In this document: positions 26,264 to 35,132 of the stretch, in pieces
How positions within the stretch are numbered: the first letter of the stretch is position 1
How the letters are laid out: each line of letters starts with the position of its first letter
Origin: Planctomycetota bacterium
Lineage (GTDB): Bacteria; Planctomycetota; UBA1135; GCA-002686595
NCBI GenBank assembly: GCA_020638855.1
Contig: JACKHT010000013.1
Location: 1-64,000, forward strand
Direction of reading: 5' to 3'
Length of the DNA: 64,000 bases
Position numbers and translations under genes: made by a program
Notes under the pieces: model-generated
Databases searched by the model: none
Seen by the model: the letters and a program-made list of their open reading frames with translations, nothing else
What the model was told of the DNA's origin: nothing

Positions 26264-26617
26264 CTACTTGGTCATCTCGGCGACTTTCTTCTCGCCGCCC
26301 CAACCTTCCACGATCTTCTCGGAGGTGGGTTGCTCGTAGTGGTACGCGGTGCCCTTACGATCTTGGACGTCCTTGGCCCAGAAGTAGTAGGGGTTCACGA
26401 CCAGGGTGTCGCCGATGGCCATCACGAGGCCCACGATCGGGTAGACGGGAAGGATGTCCTGAAGCAGGGCACCATGGATCCAGGAGTCTTGCGCGTACTT
26501 CTGGTTGACGTATTCGTCCCAGTTGCGCGAAAGGCGACGGGGACCCGAGCTGCACGCGCTCAGGCTCAACAGACCGCCCAGGACAAGGCCGGCGGCAAGG
26601 AGACGGTTGACTTTCAT
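26264..26617 (-). CDS. Small lipoprotein, DUF3332-like
   Basis: 117 residues. The signal peptide ends in the lipobox LSAC (LLSLSAC, Cys22), so the mature protein is lipid-anchored, presumably via Lgt in this window. The mature part has a NW..Y core, a hydrophobic stretch (LLQDILPVYPIVGLVMAIGDTL) and NPYYFW, which resembles the DUF3332 lipoprotein pattern (conserved N-W and a D-x-x-x-x-N-x-x-x-F-W end). That resemblance is from memory and moderate. ATG 26617 gives the clean lipoprotein signal. Function unknown. Confidence 0.7.
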   Translation of the reverse strand: MKVNRLLAAGLVLGGLLSLSACSSGPRRLSRNWDEYVNQKYAQDSWIHGALLQDILPVYPIVGLVMAIGDTLVVNPYYFWAKDVQDRKGTAYHYEQPTSEKIVEGWGGEKKVAEMTK

Positions 26618-26817
26618 TTTCGAATTCTTGGTTCTGTGGGTTTCTGGCGGGCATTCGCGCAACAAAGCGCGGGTATGGCGCCGCCAAGGAGGGCAGGAGG
26701 GTAGCGTGGGGAACCCAGAACACCAAGGGGAGCCATGGAATTGTCCCCCTCCTCGGGCCAAAAATGGCCGTCAGGTGGCCCACAGACTATGTTGGCTGGG
26801 CCCTAGCCGACCCTGTC

Positions 26818-28710
26818 ATGATGTTCGCCCCCTTACTGCTTAGCTTCCTGCCAGCTTTCCAAGCGGATGGCCTCCCGACCCCGGAGCCCCCGGTCCAGCA
26901 CTTGGGGAGCTACGTTTCCACCCTTTCCGACTTCGACCGCCCCACCGCGATTGCCTACGGGCCCGATGGTCGGCTTTGGATCCACGACACCGATTCCAAA
27001 CGGTTGGTCGCCTTCGATGAAAAGGGCGAACTGGTGGTGGCCGTCGGATGGTCCAAGGCCAGCCAACCGGCGGGAATCTCGATCGATGGCGCGGGCCACG
27101 CCTGGGTTTCGGATCGCTGGAACCACCAGGTGTTCGAGGTGGATGGGGAAGGGCGCGTGTTGAGTTCGCTCGGGCTCAGCCCCGAAGGCAAACCCGAGTT
27201 GTTGGGACCCGAAGGCATTTGCCACCGGGGCAGCACGCTCCTTGTGGCCGACCGAGGGCACGGTCGCGTGGCAGAATACGAAGACGGCAAACTGGTGCGC
27301 AGCCTGGGCGAAGGCTTGCTCCAGGAACCGCGCGATGTGTGCGTCGACAGCCAAGGGCGTGTCGCCGTAGTGGACTCGGGTCTAGCGAGCGTATGTGTGT
27401 TCGATACCGACGGTAGCTTGGCGCTGCGCTTCGGCGAGTATGGTTGGTTCCCGGGGCTCTTCTCGGACCCGACCGCGATCGAAGTCCACGGCGATCGCTG
27501 GTACGTGGCGGACTGTGAGAACCAACGCATCCAAGTGTTCGGGCCCGAGGGGGAGCCCCTGTACCGCATCGGAACCCACGCCATCTTGCCGCGCGAAGGC
27601 GAAGGCAAGCTGCACTACCCAACGGGTCTTGCCTTGCATCCGAATGGCGAACGCCTGGCCGTAACCGAACCCATGGATGGGCGCGTTCAGATCTTTGGCA
27701 TGGCCCCAGGCGCCAAGCCGCAAGTGGATCCGGCGCGCCCCGAGTCGGTGCAACCCTCGCCCCACTACGGCGAACACTGGGCCTTGGGCGGTGGGTACCT
27801 GGTCATCCCCGAGCCGGAATCCCATCGCCTGCGCATCTTTGACCTGCGCTTGGTGCCCGGCCAAGATCCTGCCATGATCTCCGAAATCGGCGGTTGGGGG
27901 GCTTCGCTGGGGCTCTTCCGCGATCCGCGCGGAGTGTGTTTGACCCCATCCCCCTTGACGCTTCTAGTGGCCGACGCGGGCAACGAGCGCATCGTCGAGG
28001 TGGCGCTCGACTTGGACCCCGAAAAGCCCATGGAGCAAACCAGCAAGGCCGCCCGTTTCGTGCGAGCGTTCGATTTGCACAGCTGGAATGCAGCCTTGCC
28101 GGTTGAGCAACGCTTGGATGGTGCCCTGCGCCCTGACGACGTGCTCCAGACGCCTTCCGGCCAACGCTTCGTGCTGCTCACCCCCCAGCGCACGATCCTT
28201 CAGTTCGACGCGGATTGGGAACCCGTAGCACGCATCCAGCACAGCCGTGAGGTGCCCTTGGTGGCCCCCAGCGGAATGGCTTGGAACGAAGCGACTCAAG
28301 AGTTGGCGGTTTCCGATCTGGCCATGGGGCGCGTGCTGGTGTTCGGTCCCGATGGGGTCGTGCGGCAGACGATTGGCACCGAAAACGTGCGGCGCCCTAC
28401 GGGCTTGGCCTATGACTCCAAAGGAACGCTCCTGGTCGTGGATCGCTGGCAGTCGGAACTCTTCTCGTACGCGCCCGACGGAACCCTGCTGGACCGTCGC
28501 TTTCATCCGGGTATCGATCGCGAGGGCTTGTACCACCCCACCGATGTGTCGGTGGACTCCATGGGACGTTGGTGGATCCTCGACCACGGCAACCACCGGG
28601 GCATGATCTTTGACGGCCAAGGAGCGTGGCTCGGCGCGTTTGGTTCGACGCTCTACACGCGTCCTGCGCGTTTGCCCAATGCCCCCAAGAGTGGAGCGGA
28701 AACCGAATGA
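26818..28710 (+). CDS. Secreted NHL-repeat beta-propeller protein
   Basis: 630 residues, exported by a short signal (MMFAPLLLSFLPAFQADG). The body has about ten NHL-like repeats with the alternating pattern D-G-R/A-x-W/V-V-x-D and 'N-x-R-I/V-x-x-F' (DGRLWIHDTDSKRLVAF; GHAWVSDRWNHQVFEVD; GDRWYVADCENQRIQVF; KGTLLVVDRWQSELFSY; MGRWWILDHGNHRGMIF). NHL propellers mostly mediate protein or ligand binding; some are lyases, but no catalytic motif is visible. The stop overlaps the next gene's ATG (ATGA), the first gene of a three-gene operon. Confidence 0.8.
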   Translation: MMFAPLLLSFLPAFQADGLPTPEPPVQHLGSYVSTLSDFDRPTAIAYGPDGRLWIHDTDSKRLVAFDEKGELVVAVGWSKASQPAGISIDGAGHAWVSDRWNHQVFEVDGEGRVLSSLGLSPEGKPELLGPEGICHRGSTLLVADRGHGRVAEYEDGKLVRSLGEGLLQEPRDVCVDSQGRVAVVDSGLASVCVFDTDGSLALRFGEYGWFPGLFSDPTAIEVHGDRWYVADCENQRIQVFGPEGEPLYRIGTHAILPREGEGKLHYPTGLALHPNGERLAVTEPMDGRVQIFGMAPGAKPQVDPARPESVQPSPHYGEHWALGGGYLVIPEPESHRLRIFDLRLVPGQDPAMISEIGGWGASLGLFRDPRGVCLTPSPLTLLVADAGNERIVEVALDLDPEKPMEQTSKAARFVRAFDLHSWNAALPVEQRLDGALRPDDVLQTPSGQRFVLLTPQRTILQFDADWEPVARIQHSREVPLVAPSGMAWNEATQELAVSDLAMGRVLVFGPDGVVRQTIGTENVRRPTGLAYDSKGTLLVVDRWQSELFSYAPDGTLLDRRFHPGIDREGLYHPTDVSVDSMGRWWILDHGNHRGMIFDGQGAWLGAFGSTLYTRPARLPNAPKSGAETE

Positions 28711-29183
28711 AGCACACGTGGCTTGCGCTGTTGGCCTGCTCGCTGTGGCTCGGCTGCTCCAAAGGAGCTGCCGAAGGTACGACCAGCCCATCCACTGCGA
28801 AGAGCTCGGAAACCGGAGCGGCCATTGCCGAGCCCCAAGCGACCCCATGGACCTGGACCGCCAGCAACGCTGGCGGGTACTGGTGCGCTTGGCGCGCGCC
28901 TGAGGGGCCGGTGGCGATGGGGCCTTCGTTCCCGATCGAAATCCGGTTGGCCAAGAGCGAGAATGGCCCCCCCCTCGACCTTCCTGCGCAGGCTCTGGCC
29001 GTGGACGCCCGCATGCCCGAACACGGCCATGGGATGCTCCAGCGGGTGGAGATCGAAGCGCTGGAACCAGGCCACTATCGGGTGGTCGGCATGCGCCTGC
29101 ACATGCTCGGCTATTGGGAGCTGTGGGTCGATGTCACCCAGGGCGCCATCACCGAACGAGCTCAGTTCGTGATCGAGCTCTAG
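28707..29183 (+). CDS. YtkA/FixH-like lipoprotein
   Basis: 158 residues. The signal peptide ends in lipobox LWLGC (Cys17). A small beta domain with MPEHGHGM and HYRVVGMRLHMLGYWELWVDV matches the YtkA-like/FixH family, whose conserved His/Met pattern has been linked to copper handling. The Ser/Thr/Ala-rich linker follows the lipid anchor. It overlaps the NHL gene by 4 nt and is followed 16 nt later by a di-heme peroxidase, so a role in a periplasmic redox or metal process is plausible, but that is inference. Confidence 0.8.
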   Translation: MKHTWLALLACSLWLGCSKGAAEGTTSPSTAKSSETGAAIAEPQATPWTWTASNAGGYWCAWRAPEGPVAMGPSFPIEIRLAKSENGPPLDLPAQALAVDARMPEHGHGMLQRVEIEALEPGHYRVVGMRLHMLGYWELWVDVTQGAITERAQFVIEL

Positions 29184-29199
29184 GAGGCGCGCGGACACC

Positions 29200-30489
29200 A
29201 TGAAACTCGCTCGATACCTGGGGCCCTGGTTCGTGCTGCTCCTTGGGTGCGGCACGCACACGCCCCCCACGAGCGAAGCCCCGGCTGTCGCGCAGGAGGA
29301 ATTCCTCTCGGCGGCACGCTTGTTCACACCGCTTCCAAAGGTTCCGGACGACCCCACCAATCGGTACGGGAATTCGACCCTGGCGGCCGAGTTGGGGCAC
29401 CGATTGTTCTTCGACCCAGCGCTGTCGGGGAATGGGGCGTTGTCGTGTGCCACTTGCCACAGCCCGTCGCACGGTTTCTCCGACCCGCGGCCGCAATCGC
29501 ATGGCATGGGTACGCACACCCGCCATGCCCCCACCTTGTTGTTGAGCGCCTACCACCATTGGTTCGGCTGGGGTGGCCGGGCCGACTCGTTGTGGAGCCA
29601 AGCCCTGGGCCCCCTCGAAAACCCGATCGAAATGGGGGGCAACCGAGTGGCAATCGTGCGGCATGTGCTCACGGACGCGGATCTTGGCTCGCGTTATCGG
29701 GCGGTGTTCGGGGAGGCTCCCGACTCGGGCTCTTGGCCCCTGTCGGGTCTTCCAGAACACGGCGAGCTCGAAGGGCTGGATCCCGGTTGGGTGGCGGCTT
29801 GGGAGGCCATGCCTGCGGGCGATCGCGCAGCCGTCGACCGGGCCTTCGCCAACGTGGGCAAGGCGCTGGAAGCCTATGAGCGACAGCTGGTTCCCGGCCC
29901 GTCAGGTTTTGACCGCTATGTGGCGGACCGGGTGGCGGGGCGCGATGGAAACCCCGGGGACTTCCCCGAGGCTGCCAAGCGAGGCTTCGACCTGTTCCGG
30001 GGAAAAGCGGGCTGCGTGGTTTGCCACTCGGGACCGACCTTCAGCGACGGGGAGTTCCACAACACCGGGGCCCCCGAAGCGAGTGGCGGCGAACCCACCG
30101 ATCCGGGGCGGTTCCAGGGGGGTCGATTGGCCCAAGCCAGCCGCTTCCAGGCCGGTGGCGCCTTCAGCGACGACCCACAGGGCCAGCGCGCCGAGCGCAC
30201 CCGCCTTTTGAAACTGGGCTCGGAGCAATGGGGCGAATTCAAAACCCCCACCCTCCGCAACCTGCTCGGGAGGGCTCCCTACATGCATCAGGGTCAATTT
30301 GAGACACTGGAACGGGTGATCGAGTTCTACGACACCCGCCAAGGGGCCGTGGGTGCCAGCCACCACCAGGAACAAATTTTGCGCCCACTGAGTCTTACCC
30401 CCGAGCAGCGTGCCGACCTGCTGGCCTTCCTCAGGTCCCTGGAAGGCACCCCCGTCCCCCAAATGTGGGCACAACCTCCCCTTCGCTAA
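29200..30489 (+). CDS. Di-heme cytochrome c peroxidase / MauG family lipoprotein
   Basis: 429 residues, lipid-anchored (LLLGC at the signal end). Two c-type heme sites are visible: CATCH in SCATCHSPSHGFSDPR and CVVCH in AGCVVCHSGPTFSD. The family signature R-x-P-T-L (RHAPTLL) with GWGGRADSLW-QALGPLENPIEMG, and APYMHQGQFETLERVIEFY with the likely axial Met/His, match bacterial CCP/MauG. Members reduce H2O2 or oxidise protein or small-molecule substrates in the periplasm. It is the last gene of the NHL-YtkA-MauG operon; the cofactor requires a cytochrome c maturation system outside the window. Confidence 0.92.
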   Translation: MKLARYLGPWFVLLLGCGTHTPPTSEAPAVAQEEFLSAARLFTPLPKVPDDPTNRYGNSTLAAELGHRLFFDPALSGNGALSCATCHSPSHGFSDPRPQSHGMGTHTRHAPTLLLSAYHHWFGWGGRADSLWSQALGPLENPIEMGGNRVAIVRHVLTDADLGSRYRAVFGEAPDSGSWPLSGLPEHGELEGLDPGWVAAWEAMPAGDRAAVDRAFANVGKALEAYERQLVPGPSGFDRYVADRVAGRDGNPGDFPEAAKRGFDLFRGKAGCVVCHSGPTFSDGEFHNTGAPEASGGEPTDPGRFQGGRLAQASRFQAGGAFSDDPQGQRAERTRLLKLGSEQWGEFKTPTLRNLLGRAPYMHQGQFETLERVIEFYDTRQGAVGASHHQEQILRPLSLTPEQRADLLAFLRSLEGTPVPQMWAQPPLR

Positions 30490-30567
30490 GCCGCGAGGGT
30501 GGTTGTGCCCTAGAATTCTGGGGGCCGGATTCCCCGCCACTCTCTTCACTCTCCCCCCATCTCCCCC

Positions 30568-33123
30568 ATGCATCGTACCGCGCGTACTTCAGGCCAATTT
30601 CTTCTCGCTGTCGGCCTCCTGGCTGGCTTGGCCCTGGCCCACGAGGACGACCCCAAGATCCTGGACCGCAAGGCCCCGGTTTCCAGCCAAGGCTTCCGCC
30701 GCGCCCTGCCCCAGGGGGGCGTTTCGGTTCCGGCCGGCGTCACCCTGGCGGGCACCAACTTCGCCTCGAACAACGTCCAGCTCTTGGCTTGGATCCCGCT
30801 CAACCTGATCGACAACTCGAGCTCGGGCAACGATTGCTGGGGCTACGTTTCAGGCACAGGCCGCGAGATCGGCATCATCGGCACCCAAGCGGGCACCGCG
30901 TTCTTCGACTTGTCCAACCCGGGCAACCCGCTCCAAATCGGGTACGTCGACGGGCCCGACAGCCTGTGGCGCGACGTCAAGGTCTTCCAAACCTACGCCT
31001 ACATCGTGAGCGAAGGTGGCAGTGGCATCCAAGTCGTGGACCTCGCCAACGTCGACAGCGGCCAAGTGACCCTGGTCAATACGATCACGACCGGGGGCGA
31101 TCTCGCCAGCCACAACGTGGCCATCAACACCGACAGCGGCTACCTGTACCGCTGCGGAGGTGGCAGCAATGGTTTGCGCATCTACAACCTCAATGCCAAC
31201 CCCGCGGCGCCCAGCTTCGTGGGCCAATGGAACACCAAGTACGTGCATGACGTGCAGGTGGTCAGCTACACCTCCGGCCCCTACGCGGGCAAGGAAGTGG
31301 CCTTCTGCTGCTCGGGTTTCAACGGTGGTTCGGTCAACACGGGTCTTTCGATCGTGGACGTGACCAACAAAGCCAACCCCGTGGTCATGAGCGAGGCGTT
31401 CTACCCCAACCCCGCCTATTCGCACCAGGGTTGGCTGTCCGAGGACCGCACGTTGTTCTACCTGGGCGATGAACTCGACGAGAACGGCACGCTCACCACG
31501 CGCACGCACGTGATCGACGTGACCAACCTCAACTCGCCGGTCGTCGAGCCTTTCTTCACCAACGGCAACTCGGCCATCGGCCACAACATGTACGCCAAGG
31601 ACGGGCTGCTCTACCAGGCCAACTACACCAGCGGGCTGCGCATCTTCGACTACGCCAGCAACCCCTTGAGCCCGACCGAGGTGGCCTTCTTCGACACCTA
31701 CCCCGCGGGCGACGCCGATACCTTCAACGGCATGTGGAACGTGTTCCCCTACTTCCCGAGCGGCATCGTGATCGCAAGCGATCTTGAAAGCGGTTTCTTC
31801 GTGCTGTACCCGGGTGATCCCCAACTCGATGTGCAAGTCGTGGGCGGGCCGTACGACCTGTGGAACCCGAATGGCCAGAACATCCAGATTTCCATCATCG
31901 AAGCGGTTCCTGGAAGTTTGCAGAGCGGGACCGAGAGCTTGGTCTACGATGCGGGTGCGGGCGCGGTGACGCTGCCCTTGAGCGCCCTCGGCGGCAACCT
32001 CTACGAAGCCAACGTACCCCCCATCCCGTGCGGGACGGCCGTGTCTTGGTACGTCCAGGCGCAAAGCACCTTGGGTCTGGATTGGACCGCGCCCAGCAAC
32101 GCTCCGGCGCAGACCTTCGCTTCGGTGGCCGCCTTCGGGCTCAGCAACCTGGGGGACTTCGACATGGAAGCCGACCTGGGTTGGGTTTCGGGAGCTGCAG
32201 GCGATGACGCCACCACCGGCCTCTGGACCCGGGGCAACCCGAACGGTTCGGGAGCCCAGCCCGAGGACGATCACTCGGCAGTAGGCACCTCGTGCTGGTT
32301 CACTGGGCAAGCTGCGGTGGGCGCGGCCATTGGCACCAACGATGTGGACGGCGGAACCACCACGCTGCTCTCCCCCGTCTTCGACCTCTCGGGCAACCCG
32401 GACGCGACGATTGAGTATTGGCGCTGGTACGTGAACAACGGCAACGGCGCCGCGGACGACTCGTTCTACGTGGACATCACTTCGAACGGCAGCACCTGGG
32501 TCAATGTGGAAACGCTGGCCCCGGGCAACCCCGAGGCCGCTGGGGGCTGGTATCGCCATGCGTTGCGAGTAGGCGACTTCGTGACGACCACGAGCCAAGT
32601 GCGCTTGCGCTTCCGCGCCGTGGACATCGGCAACGGATCGATCGTGGAGGCCGCCATCGATGACCTACGGGTTTCCGAAGCGGACTGCAGCGGTGGCTCG
32701 ATGGGCGTCTTCTGCGATCCGGCCAACACCAACTCGACCGGGGGCATCGCGACCATCTCGGGCACCGGCTCGACCACGGCCAGCGACAACAACCTGGTGT
32801 TGCAGGCGAGCTTGATGCCCACGGGCCAGTTCGCGTACTTCGTCACCGGGACGGGCCAAGTGGCTCCCTTTGTCCCCGGTGGTTCGATGGGCAACTTGTG
32901 CTTGGGTGGGTCCTTGGGACGCTTCAACCTTTTGTCACAGATCGGCAACACGGGTGGCTCGGGTTCGATCTCGCTGACCTTGGACCTGACCAGCATGCCC
33001 ACCAACCCGACCCAACCGGTGTTGGCGGGACAGACTTGGTACTTCCAAGCCTGGTACCGCGACGTGTTCTTGGGCATGAGCACCTCGAACTTCACCAACG
33101 GATTGATGGTCACGTTCCAGTGA
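30568..33123 (+). CDS. Large secreted protein: choice-of-anchor B propeller + jelly-roll + shared C-terminal domain
   Basis: 851 residues. A signal sequence (FLLAVGLLAGLALAHED) precedes an LVIVD-repeat propeller of the choice-of-anchor B type (DCWGYVSGTGREIGIIGTQAG; FFDLSNPGNPLQIGYV; VQVVDLANVD-like repeats; HNVAIN; KYVHDVQVV). Residues ~535-710 form a MAM/jelly-roll-like domain (DFDMEADLGW; TTLLSPVFDLSG; FYVDITSNG). The last ~140 residues (from VFCDPANTNSTGG) are the domain shared with three other proteins here, ending WYFQAWYRD...TSNFTNGLMVTFQ. Start ATG 30568. A perfect 11-bp terminator hairpin follows. The propeller suggests surface display; the ligand is unknown. Confidence 0.8.
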   Translation: MHRTARTSGQFLLAVGLLAGLALAHEDDPKILDRKAPVSSQGFRRALPQGGVSVPAGVTLAGTNFASNNVQLLAWIPLNLIDNSSSGNDCWGYVSGTGREIGIIGTQAGTAFFDLSNPGNPLQIGYVDGPDSLWRDVKVFQTYAYIVSEGGSGIQVVDLANVDSGQVTLVNTITTGGDLASHNVAINTDSGYLYRCGGGSNGLRIYNLNANPAAPSFVGQWNTKYVHDVQVVSYTSGPYAGKEVAFCCSGFNGGSVNTGLSIVDVTNKANPVVMSEAFYPNPAYSHQGWLSEDRTLFYLGDELDENGTLTTRTHVIDVTNLNSPVVEPFFTNGNSAIGHNMYAKDGLLYQANYTSGLRIFDYASNPLSPTEVAFFDTYPAGDADTFNGMWNVFPYFPSGIVIASDLESGFFVLYPGDPQLDVQVVGGPYDLWNPNGQNIQISIIEAVPGSLQSGTESLVYDAGAGAVTLPLSALGGNLYEANVPPIPCGTAVSWYVQAQSTLGLDWTAPSNAPAQTFASVAAFGLSNLGDFDMEADLGWVSGAAGDDATTGLWTRGNPNGSGAQPEDDHSAVGTSCWFTGQAAVGAAIGTNDVDGGTTTLLSPVFDLSGNPDATIEYWRWYVNNGNGAADDSFYVDITSNGSTWVNVETLAPGNPEAAGGWYRHALRVGDFVTTTSQVRLRFRAVDIGNGSIVEAAIDDLRVSEADCSGGSMGVFCDPANTNSTGGIATISGTGSTTASDNNLVLQASLMPTGQFAYFVTGTGQVAPFVPGGSMGNLCLGGSLGRFNLLSQIGNTGGSGSISLTLDLTSMPTNPTQPVLAGQTWYFQAWYRDVFLGMSTSNFTNGLMVTFQ

Positions 33124-33185
33124 TCCCGCTGGGGTCCGCTCGAGCGCTTCCGGAATCGGAAGTCGCTTGGACAGGCACTCGATTC

Positions 33186-33237
33186 GGCGCCCCCACCCCT
33201 CGGTTTCGGCCAGGTGTGGGGGCGCCGGACCTTTTCT
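33186..33237 (+). terminator. Terminator of the 851-residue secreted protein gene
   Basis: A perfect 11-bp stem GGCGCCCCCAC/GTGGGGGCGCC with a 19-nt loop, followed by GGACCTTTTCTTGG. It is ~60 nt after the stop codon on the plus strand and is the best intrinsic terminator in the window. Confidence 0.8.
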
Positions 33238-33378
33238 TGGGGACCATGCGGACGGGCTTCAAGGGGCAGCCCCAAGGCAAGCTTCTGCCTGCGGAAGGTA
33301 CGGCTGGGTCGCTGCTGGAGCTTTCCAAGGTCCCCTGGCTACCGGCCCCCTGCCCGAGCCTTTCTACCATCCAAAGAC

Positions 33379-33407
33379 TTGATCTTGAGACTCGATCTCA
33401 ATAAACT
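33379..33407 (+). promoter_or_regulatory. Possible sigma-70-type promoter with palindromic spacer
   Basis: TTGATC (33379-33384) and TAAACT (33402-33407) are separated by exactly 17 nt, about 75 nt upstream of the start codon of the EF-hand-rich secreted protein. The spacer contains TTGAGA...TCTCAA (33385-33401), a palindrome that could be an operator. The region is also AT-richer than its surroundings. Prediction only. Confidence 0.45.
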
Positions 33408-33481
33408 AGTGCGCGCCAGCGAGGATGGCAGACTGAACGAGCCGACCAACTGGCATTCCTAACCACCCGGACAAACTCCCC

Positions 33482-35029
33482 ATGAAGCGACTCTCTCTCC
33501 CCATCCAATACCGCATCCAGCTGGCCCTCGGGACCCTAACCCTGACCGCCGGGGCCCAGGCCCAGGGCCTGCAAAGCGCCTACGTCAACAACACCACCGA
33601 TCCCGACTCGGTCTGGCTGTTCCAAGACCTCAACCAGGACGGCGACTACGAAGATGCCGGAGAGATGACGAATTTCTATGACGATGTGCAGGGGTCGATC
33701 GTGCTGAGCTCGCACCAGGGCAACGCCATCCGCCCCGATGGTTCGCTGCTGGTCTCCGACGGCACCGAGGACATCATCGTTTTGTTGCAGGATCTGAATG
33801 GCAATGGGGACGCACTCGACAATGGGGAAGCCAAGATTTGGTTCGACGGCAACCCCCTCAACAACGCCGGCGGCATCGAGATGGCCTCGGCGCGCAACAT
33901 GTGGGTCGACCCCGACATGGTGACCTGGGTTGCCGTGGCCAACGCGGGCAACGGGGGCATCGACATGATCCTGCGCTTGGAAGACTTGGACTCCAGCGGA
34001 TCGGCCAATGGGCCGGGAGAAGCGTTGGTGTACTACCAAGTCCTGCCCGGGGCGGCTTTGGGAGATTCCATCCCTGCCGATGTCCAGCGAGGTGCCGATG
34101 GGGCGCTCTACTACTTGGAAGCTGGCGACACGGCCGGCCATCCGAAGGGGGTCTACCGACTCGAAGACCTCGACCAGTCTGGGTCCATCGACCAGCCAGG
34201 GGAAGAGACCCTGTTCTTCGTCCCCACGGCCCAGGCCTTGAACGGCTTCGCCTGGAAACTCTCGCAGGATGCGAACGGAGTGTTCTCCATCGCGGACAAC
34301 ATCAACGAGATCATTTGGCGCTTCGAGGACACCGACAACAACGGCACGGTCGACCCCATCTCGGAGGCTTCGATCTATTGGATGGGTGCGGCGAGCAGCA
34401 ACATCTGGTCGTTCCAATACGGTGACAACGGTGCCATCTACGCGGTCGAAGACCAAACCCCCGACCGCCTGCTCTACATGTTCGACGCCAACATGGACGG
34501 GTCGATCGATCCGCTTACGGAAGTCACCGAAACCTACAACGACACGGTCAACCCCCAAAACATCGGTTCCCCGCGGGCGATCACGCTGATCCCCCGCGAG
34601 ATGTCGATTGGAACGGCCTACTGCGATCCGGCGGTGGTCAACTCCACGGGCCAGCCGGGGACCCTGGAAGCCCTAGGATCGCTCGTGGCGGCCTCCAACT
34701 CGGTCACACTGCGCGCCGCCAGCTTGCCGTTGGGCGAGTTCGGCTACTTCCTAAATGGCACGGGATCCACCTCGGTTCCCATGGCCGGAGGCAGCGCGGG
34801 AACCTTGTGCGTGGGCACGTCGATCGGTCGCTACAACAAGATCGCGGAGATCTTCAACAGCGGGACCCTCGGCACTGGCTCGCTGGTGCTGGACCTGAAC
34901 TCCACGCCCACCCCCACCGTACCGACCCAAGTCCTGGCTGGCCAAACCTGGTACTTCCAGTGCTGGTACCGGGATACGGCGCAAACCAGTTCGAACTTCA
35001 CGAACGGCGTGCAGATCACATTCCAGTGA
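33482..35029 (+). CDS. Secreted protein with repeated EF-hand-like loops and shared C-terminal domain
   Basis: 515 residues with an N-terminal signal (LALGTLTLTAGAQAQG). The body has at least six spaced Ca2+-loop-like repeats with a D-x-D/N-x-D/S-G-x-x-D/E-x-x-x-E pattern (DLNQDGDYEDAGE; DLNGNGDALDNGE; DLDSSGSANGPGE; DLDQSGSIDQPGE; DTDNNGTVDPISE; DANMDGSIDPLTE), each followed by a beta strand, so a propeller-like fold stabilised by calcium is likely. The last ~140 residues (from AYCDPAVVNSTG) are the domain common to four proteins in this window, ending TWYFQCWYRDTAQTSSNF. A candidate promoter lies just upstream; a bidirectional terminator follows. Function unknown. Confidence 0.8.
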   Translation: MKRLSLPIQYRIQLALGTLTLTAGAQAQGLQSAYVNNTTDPDSVWLFQDLNQDGDYEDAGEMTNFYDDVQGSIVLSSHQGNAIRPDGSLLVSDGTEDIIVLLQDLNGNGDALDNGEAKIWFDGNPLNNAGGIEMASARNMWVDPDMVTWVAVANAGNGGIDMILRLEDLDSSGSANGPGEALVYYQVLPGAALGDSIPADVQRGADGALYYLEAGDTAGHPKGVYRLEDLDQSGSIDQPGEETLFFVPTAQALNGFAWKLSQDANGVFSIADNINEIIWRFEDTDNNGTVDPISEASIYWMGAASSNIWSFQYGDNGAIYAVEDQTPDRLLYMFDANMDGSIDPLTEVTETYNDTVNPQNIGSPRAITLIPREMSIGTAYCDPAVVNSTGQPGTLEALGSLVAASNSVTLRAASLPLGEFGYFLNGTGSTSVPMAGGSAGTLCVGTSIGRYNKIAEIFNSGTLGTGSLVLDLNSTPTPTVPTQVLAGQTWYFQCWYRDTAQTSSNFTNGVQITFQ

Positions 35030-35054
35030 GCGGTGAGCGCTAGGCAAACGAAAA

Positions 35055-35083
35055 GAACCCCGGTGGTCAGCCACCGGGGTTCC
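35055..35083. terminator. Bidirectional terminator between convergent genes
   Basis: GAACCCCGGTGG pairs with CCACCGGGGTTC over a 4-nt loop (12 bp). On the minus strand it is followed by TTCTTTTCGTTT, a good U-run for the prepilin operon; on the plus strand by CCCCTTCC. It lies between the ends of the EF-hand-rich gene (+) and the prepilin operon (-). Confidence 0.75.
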
Positions 35084-35132
35084 CCTTCCATCCAGGAAGT
35101 CCTTCCCCGACGATCGGGAAGCAGCCTAAGCG

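Noticed and set aside
30850..32598. 582-codon open frame on the minus strand
   Set aside because: It lies antisense to the choice-of-anchor B gene and its composition (Arg, Val, Gly, His) is that of a GC-driven shadow; no family is recognised.
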